Under the pieces are notes generated by a model, which did no database searches, was not told the DNA's origin, and saw nothing but the letters and a program-made list of their open reading frames with translations. Below are positions 35,481 to 45,534 of a stretch of DNA of 64,000 nucleotides, one piece after another. The position numbers and the translations under genes were made by a program. How positions within the stretch are numbered: the stretch's first letter is position 1; each line of letters begins with the position of its first letter. The stretch comes from Excoecaria cochinchinensis (taxonomy: Eukaryota; Streptophyta; Magnoliopsida; Malpighiales; Euphorbiaceae): NCBI GenBank assembly GCA_947683425.1, contig CANTUQ010000119.1, positions 7,959,501 through 8,023,500 of the forward strand, read 5' to 3'.

Positions 35481-35886
35481 CGGTAGGTGTTTTGCTTTGG
35501 GAGAGTCACCGCCAATCAAGCCAACAGAGGAAGGTTTAGTGTAGGGCTTAGCTTTCGTGATCTTCGATGATTCTTTTGTATATAACTCTCATGTATCAGT
35601 TTTTGTAGTAGCTTCCGTATTTTTTATATTTTGGATATGTAATTATCTTTTGTATCAGCCAGTTTGATCAAAATAATATTGTAATGATTTTTGGTTATAT
35701 TAATGTATGATTAGCTGTTGCTCCTGTTGTTTCGTAAAGTTTTTAATTACCCCGTAATTATGTATGTATGTTATGAATAAATGTATGATCTGTAGTGTAT
35801 CTGTGTGGTGGCACCTTGACTCATACGGCATCTCCCACCTTATCGGATGGGATTGCCTACGCATGGGTAGGGGGTGTTACAGTTTT

Positions 35887-35899
35887 TGGTATCAGAGCC
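35887..35899 (+). other. PBS of element F
   Basis: TGGTATCAGAGCC, exact initiator Met-tRNA complement, five bases after the LTR. Only about 50 bp of leader follow before H. Confidence 0.9.
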
Positions 35900-36039
35900 T
35901 AGGTTTAGGCATTTCTTGGTGATGTGTTGTTGTTGTTTGTGGATGTGCATAGTGTGACGCGCGCCGAACCCTGGGGCACCCCGAAGACCCGCTTTTAGGG
36001 CTTTCGAGAGAGGTTCATTAAAACTTGTAACGAATTACA

Positions 36040-36330
36040 AGTGCGTCTATATTGGGCAACAAGAAGGTTTCTTGGAGTTGCCACCAAATAGAACATTGGA
36101 AAAGGTCGTCTAGCCTCAGTGAGCCTAAGACGGCGCATTATATCCATTTTGGGCAAGCTAGAGGGATCTTAGAGACCTCATCCCAATAGAACATTGGAAT
36201 GATCCTCTAACCCCGTGAAGCCTAGGATTATTCGAGTTGGGCATTTTGGTGGGCAACAAGAGATATTTTGGAGGCCCATCCCAATGAAATATTGAGATGG
36301 TCCTCTAACCTTGTTGAGCCTAAGACATAC
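36040..36330. repeat. Imperfect tandem repeats of about 100 bp in H
   Basis: Three degenerate units with CCCAATAGAACATTGGAA, GTCCTCTAACC and GAGCCTAAGAC phrases and a GGGCAACAAGA lead-in. Confidence 0.65.
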
Positions 36331-36879
36331 CTTGGTTAAGTTTATAATTGAGCTTTGAATTTAAATTTTTATCCCATTTCTCATTCATTTTAATGCAGTG
36401 AAACTAAAGTGCAAATCATCCATTCAAGGGAAGCGATAAATAAATAAAGCATAATTAAAGTAAAGTGCATGAAAATAAATTACAATAAAACTAGGGGCGA
36501 AATACAACCCCCATTGTAAATGAAATATAAATCATGTATAAATCAGGATATTCGTTAAGAATGAGGATATTGGTCCTCGCATGTATACTTAAAAAAAAAT
36601 GTTAGAGGTTATGGTAAATTTGGGTGTGAAAAACCAGGACATTGGTCCCATTTTATTTAGAAAAAAAATACCAAATTAATTAATAAAAACAGTTTAGTGA
36701 CTTTCTTTCTAGCGGGCCTAAATAAATAATTTTACAAGAAAATTACATGGCAAAATAAATGGAAAAGCCAAATGACTAAAACCTTACAAATGAAATAAAT
36801 AAATATTTAATCCCAAACGAGCCTTCTGGATCTCGCCGTGTGCCCGCAAAAATTGCCCAAGAAGGAAAATGAGATGTGA

Positions 36880-37610
36880 AATAATCATAAAACACAAATA
36901 AAATAATGTTAGTAATTGAATCAATTAAAATCAATTAAATAATAAAATAAAGTGATATCAAAATGACAAATGAATTAACATGTTAACAATTTAAAATAAA
37001 TGAGAAAAATGTGTTATGAATGACAAATGGATTAAAAGATGTAATTGAAATAAATAAAACATGTTAATGAATTAATATGTAAAAATATGAACATGATAAT
37101 AACGAAAAATGAAAATGAATAAATAAATAAACAATAATAGATAAATAATAATAACAATGATAAAAGAATGATAAAAATGAATAAGAGAACGATAAAAATA
37201 ATTAAATGAATGACATGATTAATTAAATATGTTCACAAATGATATAAACCATTTACATGGCAAAAAGATCAATCAAAATGAATTAATTTATTTACATGTT
37301 AAAAACAATGATGAATTAAAGTGAAATAAATTAATTAAATGTTAAAAATAATAAACAATCAATATTTACATGAATAAAAATAAAATAATATGATAATATT
37401 AACAACGATAATGAAAATAATAATGAAAGAGAATGATAATAAACTAATGATAGCAATAATATTATATAAACATAATAATATAAACATTAAATGGAATAAA
37501 CCTACAAGACATAGAATAAATAAATAAATGAGAACAATAATAAAAATATACATGTTAATAAATTAAATATAAACAAAATAAATAAAAGAAAAATTAAATA
37601 TCAAGCCCAG
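36880..37610. repeat. AT-rich low-complexity tract in H
   Basis: About 730 bp dominated by AATAAATAAA and AATGATAA motifs, with no gene visible. Part of the solo LTR. Confidence 0.7.
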
Positions 37611-38834
37611 AATATTTACCCTCAGAGTTTCGGATTCGATGAAGGTAAAAATGATATGGATTTCCTTGTTTGTAGTTTGCAAGATTAGAATTGAGATATG
37701 AAAATGTTGGAATTTTATTCCAAGGAAAAATATACTTGAAAAAAACTTCTTTTTAGAAAATCAAATGGAAAGAATAGATTTTGATAACAAACAATTGTTT
37801 TGTTTGTCTCAAAATTATTTTTTCATAAAAAATAGATTCAAAAGAAAATCAATGGAAAAAGTTTAATTGAACACAAATAAAAAGTTAAAAAAAGAATTTT
37901 GAGAGCAATTAATTGTTGTATTTGTCTCAAAATTAAATCAACCAACAAAACTCCTTCTAAATATATGTTTAGAAGAAATCCTATTGGAAAAAAGATAAAA
38001 AAAGATGAACTGAATTTTTTGTTCTTTTTTTGGTGGGGAAAGTCTGAAAATTTTGAGAGAGTTTGAGAGGAAGAAAAAGAGAAAAGATGAAAAAACCCTA
38101 GAAAAAATCCCCCCTTGATTTTTTTTATCTTATTCCCTTTATATAAAGAAAATAGGAAAGAAAAAAAAATAAGTAAAGGGATCATACCTAATTAAATCAG
38201 ATATTAACTATTTTGAATTTTAAAAATAGAATAAATCCTTAAAAAACTTGGAAAAATGGGATAAAAAACGGATTTTAGGTGAAAAAATCGAAAAGAAATG
38301 AATTTCGGGCGAAAACGAGCATTTTGCGGCGGACAGGGGCTACGAACGCCCGTCGGTCACACCCCAAAAGTGGCCTAGTTGGATTTACCAATTTTAATTG
38401 GACAATATGGATATGTTGGTAATTTTTTTACAAGTGTAATTAAGGGCAAATGGGTAATTTTACAAGTGAAAGAGGATTTAATTGCAAGGAATTAAAAGTA
38501 TTAAATTGCAGATTTTATTTAGTGAGTAAAAAGTAATTATTAAGGATTTATTAGAAGATTTTGGAGGAGCTGATGGTAAAAGTGTAATTATTGGAATAAG
38601 TGCACCGATGCATGTGTGCCAAGTGGAGAAGTGAGTGTGTGCATGAGGGTGAGAGAAAAAGGGATTCAGAATTTCTTTTGTTTACTTCTGAAAACTAGTA
38701 GATGTGAGATTCTCTCTCTTGTTCTCTCTCCCACGTTAACCACTCTTCTCCTCTTCATTCTCTGTTCTTTTGTTCTTTTTGCATGTGGGATCATCCATTG
38801 TTTGGCTAGGGTTTTGAGTATTGAAGAGATTTCA

Positions 38835-38842
38835 AGGTAAGT
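38835..38842 (+). promoter_or_regulatory. Putative 5' splice site, G 5' LTR
   Basis: TTCAAG|GTAAGTGG, 482 nt into the LTR, after a pyrimidine-rich run (38711-38770). Predicted intron to 40538: 1,702 nt. It would remove the palindromic array and all leader ATGs between the two sites. Confidence 0.45.
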
Positions 38843-39472
38843 GGCTGAAAGTTATTTGGGTTTCTCCTTCTTTTCTCCTTCTACGGGATTGATTGAGTTT
38901 TAAGTTTATGTTCATGGGTTAATGGAGTATTGTTTTGTCTGTTTGCAAGCATTTGAAGATAAGAGAAAAGAGAAAGGAAAAGGAAAGGTTGTGGATTGAA
39001 GGTTACAGTGGACGTTTTGAACTTCATTAACAGGTTTGGGAGTGTCTGTCTTTTCTCATTTTTGGATCCTGTTTGCAGTTCTGATGTTAATGTATTTATG
39101 TGTGTTTGTATATCGAAATGCATGAGTTATGTAATGTTGTATACATGATTTCAGTAGAAAAAGAATGATGTTGAGTATGCAAATGAGATGTATATGCATG
39201 AGTGTGAATGTGAAATCCTGGGTTGTTGACGTTTTGGTATTGCCTCTGTTTGAATAGTAAAAATACGTGACTTGTATTAAGATTCCTATAAATGTTTTCT
39301 GGAGACTTGAAGGTACGTGTTTGCATATTTATTGCATGAAAAATGGTTTTGGGCAAGATGGAGTTCTGAATTCTTGATGTACTATGTTTTCCTGTTTTCC
39401 ACGTTTTCTATTTTTACGATTTCTGAAAATTCTTGGAACCAATAGTTCTTCCTTCTAGCGGAGTGCAGGAGG

Positions 39473-39719
39473 ATCACGAGTCACGAGAGAGAGTCACGAC
39501 CCGTGACCCTCTTCCTTGGGAAGTCACGAGTCGTGATGGAGGGTCACGACTCGTGACCGTCCCTTCTGCTCTCGCGTCACGAGATCTTGTCTCGTGACCT
39601 CCCTTAGTGTTGGCGTCATGAGTCGTGAGGTAGGGTGACGACTCGTGACCGCCCTTTTGTGTGACGCTTGCGAGAAGCTAGCGTCACGAGTCACAATTGC
39701 CTGTGTGACTCGTGACCGG
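39473..39719. repeat. CG-palindrome array, G 5' LTR
   Basis: Eight or so units of the dyad GTCACGAGTCGTGA in both senses, for example GGTCACGACTCGTGACC, with spacers of 10-25 bp of varying sequence. Most units retain their CG sites. Confidence 0.68.
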
Positions 39720-39973
39720 CCTCTCTTCTGCTTCTGCCCTATTTTGAAAAAACGTTTTAAAGCATATTTTCCAAGGGTTTTTACTACATGATACATGATT
39801 TGTCTAATTTGGCCTATTATTTGATAGATTATATGTTCCTAATTAGATTTGTACATAATTATATGTCTTCATCATGATTAAATACATACTGTGTACACGT
39901 AATTGTACGTTTATATTTGATTTCTTCTCTATTATATGAATATTATTTTAGAACATGATTGAGTTGTTATTTA

Positions 39974-40206
39974 AGCCTGAATAGTCATAGTAGTGGATAA
40001 GTAAGAGCTTACTTAGGTCAGGGTGTGTGTGCAGCTGCTATATGATAAAACGTTATATGCGGGTCCCGTTTGGATCCTTGTTTCGACCCCGTTTGGGTCT
40101 ATATGGAAATAGAGAGAGAATTCGGTCTCCATATGAAAATCACATGTTTGAGACTCATGTCTACATATGCTTGGGATACTGTGTTCTATCAATATCCAAT
40201 GGACTG
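39974..40206. repeat. Foldback cassette, G 5' LTR, right arm deleted
   Basis: Left arm AGCCTGAATAGTCATAG...GTGGATAAG is present; the deletion at 40206 removes the whole right arm that the 3' LTR still has. Inner dyads (AAGTAAGAGCTTACTT, GACCCCGTTTGGGTC) remain. Confidence 0.6.
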
Positions 40207-40492
40207 AGATGTATATTGAGGATTAAATGTTTAAGATGAGTAAGAATTCATGAATAACTTTATGATATGTACCTTGTATCTGAGTACTTAAAATGGTGAG
40301 AGGTATGAATTGAATAATTAATTACTTGTAAGCTATGTTGATGCATGTGTTGTAGAATTATGAAAATATGCTTATATGTAATTTTGATGCCTTTGATTAT
40401 TGAATCAAAACTTAATTTGACGTTTATGGTTACGATGAGTTTAAATTATTGTTGTAAATATTGTATATGCGTATTTTCGTTTGTTTTGTTCC

Positions 40493-40540
40493 TCCCCACT
40501 AAGCGTTATCGCTTAGCACGGATTCTTTTCCCGTGCAGGT
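40493..40540 (+). promoter_or_regulatory. Twin hairpin with putative acceptor, G 5' LTR
   Basis: Stem 1 CTAAGCG/CGCTTAG, loop TTAT. Stem 2 GCACGG/CCGTGC enclosing ATTCTTTTC. Then CAG|GTGGCG. A textbook plant acceptor with the pyrimidine tract in the loop and the AG at the stem base. Confidence 0.58.
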
Positions 40541-40978
40541 GGCGAGTTCGGTTTGGAGTCAGATATCTGCAGGTCGGCCACAAGAAGTCTTTTTGGATGA
40601 AGTTTATTTTTGTGTCTTCCACTGTTATTTTGTACATAGCTTGTTCATAGCAAAATGAATCTTTTGTAAAAGAACAATTATTTTGGTATATGTATTTGCT
40701 TACTAGCCTGTTTGGTAAAACGATATTGATATGATGTATATTCAAGGACTTGCTATATTATGTTTAAATGTTTCTTCATATCTCATCTTGGTTTTGTGTA
40801 TTTTTGGTATTTGAGAATTGATTTTGGAAAATGTAATTTTGTATAAACTAAATGGATTTGTTATCTTTTAATTAAATGACTTTATTTCTTAACTTATTTG
40901 TATATATGTTTAAGTAATAGAGTTTGCCCGCATGACGCTCCGGTATCCTTCCAACGGGGGTAACGGGGTGTTATAGCT

Positions 40979-40991
40979 CGGTATCAGAGCC
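40979..40991 (+). other. PBS of element G
   Basis: CGGTATCAGAGCC: the Met-type PBS with T to C at its first base, three bases after the LTR. Confidence 0.8.
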
Positions 40992-41108
40992 CCGGTTTGG
41001 TGGTTCTTGGTCATGTTGTGATTGTTTGAGTGAAGAGTCGAGTCTATGCATGCAAGTCAGTTTTGTGTCGTGGCCTAATGCAAATGTCTTGTGTTGTGTA
41101 GTGTTTAT

Positions 41109-42332
41109 ATGGAGTCGGATCCAAGTGAGTATATGGGCGACACAATGGACAGTGTTAATGTGGGTCGTAGAGATAATCCGGTCAGAGGAGGTGATCCGGT
41201 CGGACAGGATAGGCATGCACAGGAATATGCACCAGCAGTAGGTCCGAATATGGGTGTTGGTTTGGATCCAGCATTAGTGCAACGTTTACTACAAGTAGTA
41301 GATAGGTTGATTGCTCCAAAGGCTCCAACTGAGTTGTTAAGAAAAAGAGGAGTAGAGGATTTTCATGGGACTGCTTTGGATGAATCAGATGTGGCTGAGT
41401 TTTGGCTTATGAGGGTAGGTCGGATTTTGCAAGAGATTAGATGTCCTGCAGACTAGAGGGTGCTTTGTGCAGTGTCGTTGCTTCAAGGATCAGCGTATGA
41501 TTGGTGGGAACTTGTGATGCAAAATCATCAGCAACCAGCCGAGTTGACATGGGAATTTTTCAAGCGAGAATTTGAGCAAAAGTATGTGACGAAGGCATAC
41601 CAAGAAGCCAAATGGAGAGAGTTCATCAGTTTGAAGCAGCGGGGTATGACCGTGAGTGAGTATGATAAGGAATTCAACCGGTTGAGTAAGTATGTGCCCG
41701 AGCAGTTGTTGACAGATGAGTTCAGATGTAGGCACTTCCAAGAGGGACTGCGTGAGGTGTTCAGAGGTCCTTTATCTGCAATGACCGTCTTACAACCAGT
41801 GTGGTATTATCAGCTTGTGGCAGCAGCAATAAAGTTAGAAGAATCTGAGATGGTAAAGCAAAAGATGGTACAGAAGAGAAGAGCATCGGATGATGGAGTT
41901 GCTAGTAACAAGAAACCCAAAGGTGCTCCAGTTGGACAAGGAAATAGAGGGACTGTTCAAGTGCCTTCACAAGTAGGGAGTGTAGCCCCACATGGTAATA
42001 AGGGAAATCGAGCACCGGAGTGTGAGCATTGTCATAGGTACCATTGGGGTACATGTCGCAAGATTACCGGTGCATGCTTTAAGTGCGAGAGTATGGAGCA
42101 TCGGTTTGCAAGTTGCCCTGAACGACAAGAGAACAAGAGTCAACAAGTTGGTCAAGCGGGTGAAGGTAGATCTAATGTGAGAAGAAGCAACCATGATAGA
42201 AGTAGAGCTCCGCGAGCACCATCAGAGACGGTGCAACGACCTGGTGCTACGGAAGAATATAATCGGCCTAGGGTATATGCTTTGATTGGAGAAGATGCGA
42301 CTGATGCCGCAGGTCCTTCTGGTAAGTGTTGA
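41109..42332 (+). pseudogene. Gag of element G, one in-frame TAG
   Basis: A 407-codon frame from ATG 41109 (M-E-S-D-P-S-E-Y) to TGA, broken only by TAG at codon 116 (41454-41456), where the family would have a CAG-type codon. Contains the Gag core (A-Y-D-W-W-E-L, K-Y-V-T-K-A-Y), a basic linker, the C-x2-C-x3-H-x3-C cluster (C-E-H-C...H...C) and the CCHC knuckle C323-C336. It ends R-V-Y-A-L-I-G-E-D..., the stretch that in A and K leads into protease; here a stop and the PPT follow instead. With readthrough it would give a full Gag; otherwise a reinitiated 290-residue product is possible. Confidence 0.88.
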
Positions 42333-42414
42333 TATGTTAAGTTTTGTTTCATTTCGGTTTTGATATTTTTGAGATGTATATGATGAGCGGGGAAATTTCG
42401 AGGGCGAAATTTCT

Positions 42415-42428
42415 TAAGGGGGAGAGAT
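42415..42428 (+). other. PPT of element G
   Basis: TAAGGGGGAGAGAT directly before the 3' LTR, preceded by GAGGGCGAAATTTC. It follows the gag stop by about 80 bp. Confidence 0.88.
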
Positions 42429-42909
42429 TTGTCACACCCCAAAAGTGGCCTAGTTGGATTTAGCAATTTTAATTGGACAATATGGATATGTTGGTAATTT
42501 TTTTACAAGTGTAATTAAGGGCAAATGGGTAATTTTACAAGTGAAAGAGGATTCAATTGCAAGGAATTAAAAGTATTAAATTGCAGATTTTATTTAGTGA
42601 GTAAAAAGTAATTGTTAAGGATTTATTAGAAGATTTTGGAGGAGCTGATGGTAAAAGTGTAATTATTGGAATAAGTGCACCGATGCATGTGTGCCAAGTG
42701 GAGAAGTGAGTGTGTGCATGAGGGTGAGAGAAAAAGGGATTCAGAATTTCTTTTGTTTACTTCTAGAAACTAGCAGATGTGAGATTCTCTCTCTTGTTCT
42801 CTCTCCCACGTTAACCACTCTTCTCCTCTTCATTCTCTGTTCTTTCGTTCTTTTTGCATATGGGATCATCCATTGTTTGGCTAGGGTTTTGAGAATTGAA
42901 GAGATTTCA

Positions 42910-42917
42910 AGGTAAGT
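42910..42917 (+). promoter_or_regulatory. Putative 5' splice site, G 3' LTR
   Basis: CAAG|GTAAGTGG, unchanged from the 5' LTR. Predicted intron to 44666: 1,755 nt. Confidence 0.42.
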
Positions 42918-43535
42918 GGCTGAAAGTTCTTTGGGTTTCTCCTTCTACGGGATTGATTGAGTTTTAAGTTTATGTTCATGGGTTAATGGAGTATTGTTTT
43001 GTCTGTTTGAAGCATTTGAAGATAAGAGAAAAGGGAAAGGAAAAGGAAAGGTTGTCGATTGAAGGTTACAGTGGACGTTTTGAACTTCATTAACAGGTTT
43101 GGGAGTGTCTGTCTTTTCCCATTTTTGGATCCTGTTTGCAGTTCTGATGTTAATGTATTTATGTGTGTTTGTATATCGAAATGCATGAGTTACGTAATGT
43201 TGTATACATGATTTCAGTAGAAAAAGAATGATGTTGAGTATGCAAATGAGATGTATATGCATGAGTGTGAATGTGAAATCCTGGGTTGTTGACGTTCTGG
43301 TATTGCCTCTGTTTGAATAGTAAAAATGCGTGACTTGTATTAAGATTCCTATAAATGTTTTCTAGAGACTTGAAGGTACGTGTTTGCATATTTATTGCAT
43401 GAAAAATGGTTTTGGGCAAGATGGAGTTTTTAATTCTTGATGTACTCTGTTTTCCTGTTTTCCACGTTTTCTGTTTTTACGATTTCTGAAAATTTTGGGA
43501 ACCAATAGTTCTTCCTTCTAGCGGAGTGAAGGAGG

Positions 43536-43780
43536 ATCACGAGTCACGAGAGAGAGTCACGACCCGTGACCCTCTTCCTTGGGAAGTCACGAGTTGTGAT
43601 GGAGGGTCACGACTCGTGACCATCCCTTCTGCTCTCACGTCACGAGATCTTGTCTCGTGACCTCCCTTAGTGTTGGCGTCACGAGTCGTGAGGTAGGGTT
43701 ACAACTCGCGACCGCCCTTTTGTTTGACGCTTATGAGAAGCTAGCGTCACGAGTCACAATTGTCTGTGTGACTCGTGACC
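43536..43780. repeat. CG-palindrome array, G 3' LTR
   Basis: Same units as 39473-39719. The few differences are mostly CG to TG or CA (for example GAGTTGTGA, TACAACTCGC), a methylation-type signature. Confidence 0.68.
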
Positions 43781-44035
43781 GGCCTCTCTTCCGCTTTTGC
43801 CCTATTTTGAAAAAACGTTTTAAAGCATATTTTCCAAGGGTTTTTACTACATGATACATGATTTGTCTAATTTGGCCTATTATTTGATAGATTATATGTT
43901 CCTAATTAGATTTGTACATAATTATATGTCTTCATCATGATTAAATACATACTGTGTACACGAAATTGTACGTTTATATTTGATTTCTTCTCTATTATAT
44001 GAATATTATTTTAGAACATGATTGAGTTGTTATTT

Positions 44036-44307
44036 AAGTCTGAATAGTCATAGTAGTGGATAAGTAAGCGCTTACTTAGGTTAGGGTGTGTGTGCAGCTG
44101 CTATATGATAAAACGTTATATGCGGGTCCCGTTTGGATCCTTGTTTCAACCCCGTTTGGGTCTATATGGAAATAGAGAGAGACTTCGGTCTCCATATGAA
44201 AATCACATATTTGAGACTCATGTCTCCATATGCTTGGGATACTGTGTTCTATCAGTATCCAATGGACCGCATCCACTTCTATAAAGTATCTTCAGACTAA
44301 TCAGGCT
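44036..44307. repeat. Foldback cassette, G 3' LTR (complete)
   Basis: AGTCTGAATAGTCATAG...GTGGATAAG faces GCATCCACTTC...GACTAATCAGGCT. Inner dyads include AAGTAAGCGCTTACTT, GAGACTTCGGTCTC, GAGACTCATGTCTC and GGATACTG...CAGTATCC. Confidence 0.65.
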
Positions 44308-44620
44308 ATATGTTATTATGTGTTGCATATGTTGAGATGTATATTGAGGATTAAATGTTTAAGATGAGTAAGAATTCATGAATAACTTTATGATATGTAC
44401 CTTGTATCTGAGTACTTAAAGTGGTGAGAGGTATGAATTGAATAATTAATTACTTGTAAGCTATGTTGATGCATGTCTTGTAGAATTATGAAAATATGCT
44501 TATATGTAATTTTGATGCCTTTGATTATTGAATCAAAACTTAATTGCACGTTTATGGTTACGATGAGTTTAAATTATTGTTGTAAATATTGTATATGCAT
44601 ATTTCCGTTTGTTTTGTTCC

Positions 44621-44669
44621 TCCCCACTAAGCGTTATCGCTTAGCACGGGTTCTTTTCCCGTGTAGGTG
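44621..44669 (+). promoter_or_regulatory. Twin hairpin with putative acceptor, G 3' LTR
   Basis: Stem 2 reads CACGGG/CCCGTG, one pair longer than in the 5' LTR. The acceptor is TAG|GTGGCG instead of CAG|GTGGCG; both fit the plant consensus. Confidence 0.58.
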
Positions 44670-45534
44670 GCGAGTTCGGTTTGGAGTCAGATATCTGCAG
44701 GTCGGCCACAAGAAGTCTTTTTGGATGAAGTTTATTTTTGTGTCTTCCACTGTTATTTTGTACATGGCTTGTTCATAGCAAAATGGATCTTTTGTAAAAG
44801 AACAATTATTTTGGTATATGTATTTGCTTACTAGCCTGTTTGGTAAAACGATATTGATATGATGTATATTCAAGGACTTGCTATATTATGTTTAAATGTT
44901 TCTTCATATCTCATCTTGGTTTTGTGTATTTTTGGTATTTGAGAATTGATTTTGGAAAATGTAATTTTGTATAAACTAAATGGATTTGTTATCTTTTAAT
45001 TAAATGAATTTATTTCTTAACTTATTTGTATATATGTTTAAGTAATTCAGTTTGCCCGCGTGACGCTCTGGTATCCTTCCAACGGGGGTAACGGGGTGTT
45101 ACACCGTCAGCGAGCGGGACGGGCGTCCGTAGCGCATGCTGGACGAGAGCGCTCGCCCAACATGTTCGCAGCGCGCGCGGACAATCGCACGTCGCGCGCG
45201 ATGTCGCCTCATGCACGACGCGTAGCAGCGCGTTTCCGCGCGGCTGACGCTCCGAATTTTTTTTTTTAAAAATTCATTTAAACTAAAAATATTGTAATTT
45301 CTAAGCCCCATTTTTCAAATCTAATTTTCAAAATATTTTTTATAATTTTTTATTTTTTCACTCCAAAATGCAAATTTGACCAGGAAATCACCACTTTTAA
45401 CATTTTTGCATGTGGCAAGGCATCTTATCATCTTTGGGTAACTCTGATCTGGGCTATCTCAGAACCCGGTGTCTACACATAGTATATGTCTAGGACTGTG
45501 TTGGCTGATGCGGTTGTCCTCTTGTTTGTTTTAG

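Larger units (their letters stand above)
33143..35881 (+). repeat. 5' LTR of element F (2.74 kb)
   Basis: TGTCACACCCCGTTTGCC to AGGGGGTGTTACA. The first 1.25 kb aligns with 50122-51389. Pyrimidine-rich patch at 33487-33542, then donor, array, cassette and hairpin in order. Confidence 0.9.
38355..40975 (+). repeat. 5' LTR of element G (2.62 kb)
   Basis: Begins GGTCACACCCC (first T changed) and ends TTATA (C to T in the terminal CA). Compared with the 3' LTR it lacks about 65 bp near 40206 and has a few extra bases near 38875. Confidence 0.93.
38355..45103 (+). mobile_element. Element G: gag-only LTR element, nearly complete, TSD CCGTC
   Basis: 5' LTR, PBS, a single gag frame, PPT and 3' LTR, flanked by CCGTC at 38350-38354 and 45104-45108. 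The interior of about 1.45 kb has no protease, RT or integrase. The two LTRs are almost identical, so it is one of the youngest insertions here. It lies inside H, the deepest of six nested layers. Its gag and PPT relate it to the C array, so gag-only elements form a repeated family. Confidence 0.93.
42430..45103 (+). repeat. 3' LTR of element G (2.67 kb)
   Basis: TGTCACACCCCAAAAGTGGC to ACGGGGTGTTACA, with intact termini. It keeps the complete foldback cassette that the 5' copy has lost. Confidence 0.95.
35953..45477 (-). mobile_element. Solo LTR H, Ogre/Tat type, TSD CATAG, interrupted by G
   Basis: Plus-strand start TGTGACGCGCGCC, end GGTGTCTACA, flanked by CATAG at 35948-35952 and 45478-45482. 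Its reverse complement starts TGTAGACACCGGG and ends GCGCGCGTCACA, matching the Ogre LTR end at 10741-10797. Without G it is about 2.77 kb. It is largely AT-rich, with a GC-rich block at 45110-45260. No ORF recognised. Confidence 0.88.

Noticed and set aside
39473..39719. CRISPR-like repeat array
   Set aside because: Units occur in both orientations, spacers vary in length, there are no cas genes, and the setting is a plant retrotransposon LTR.
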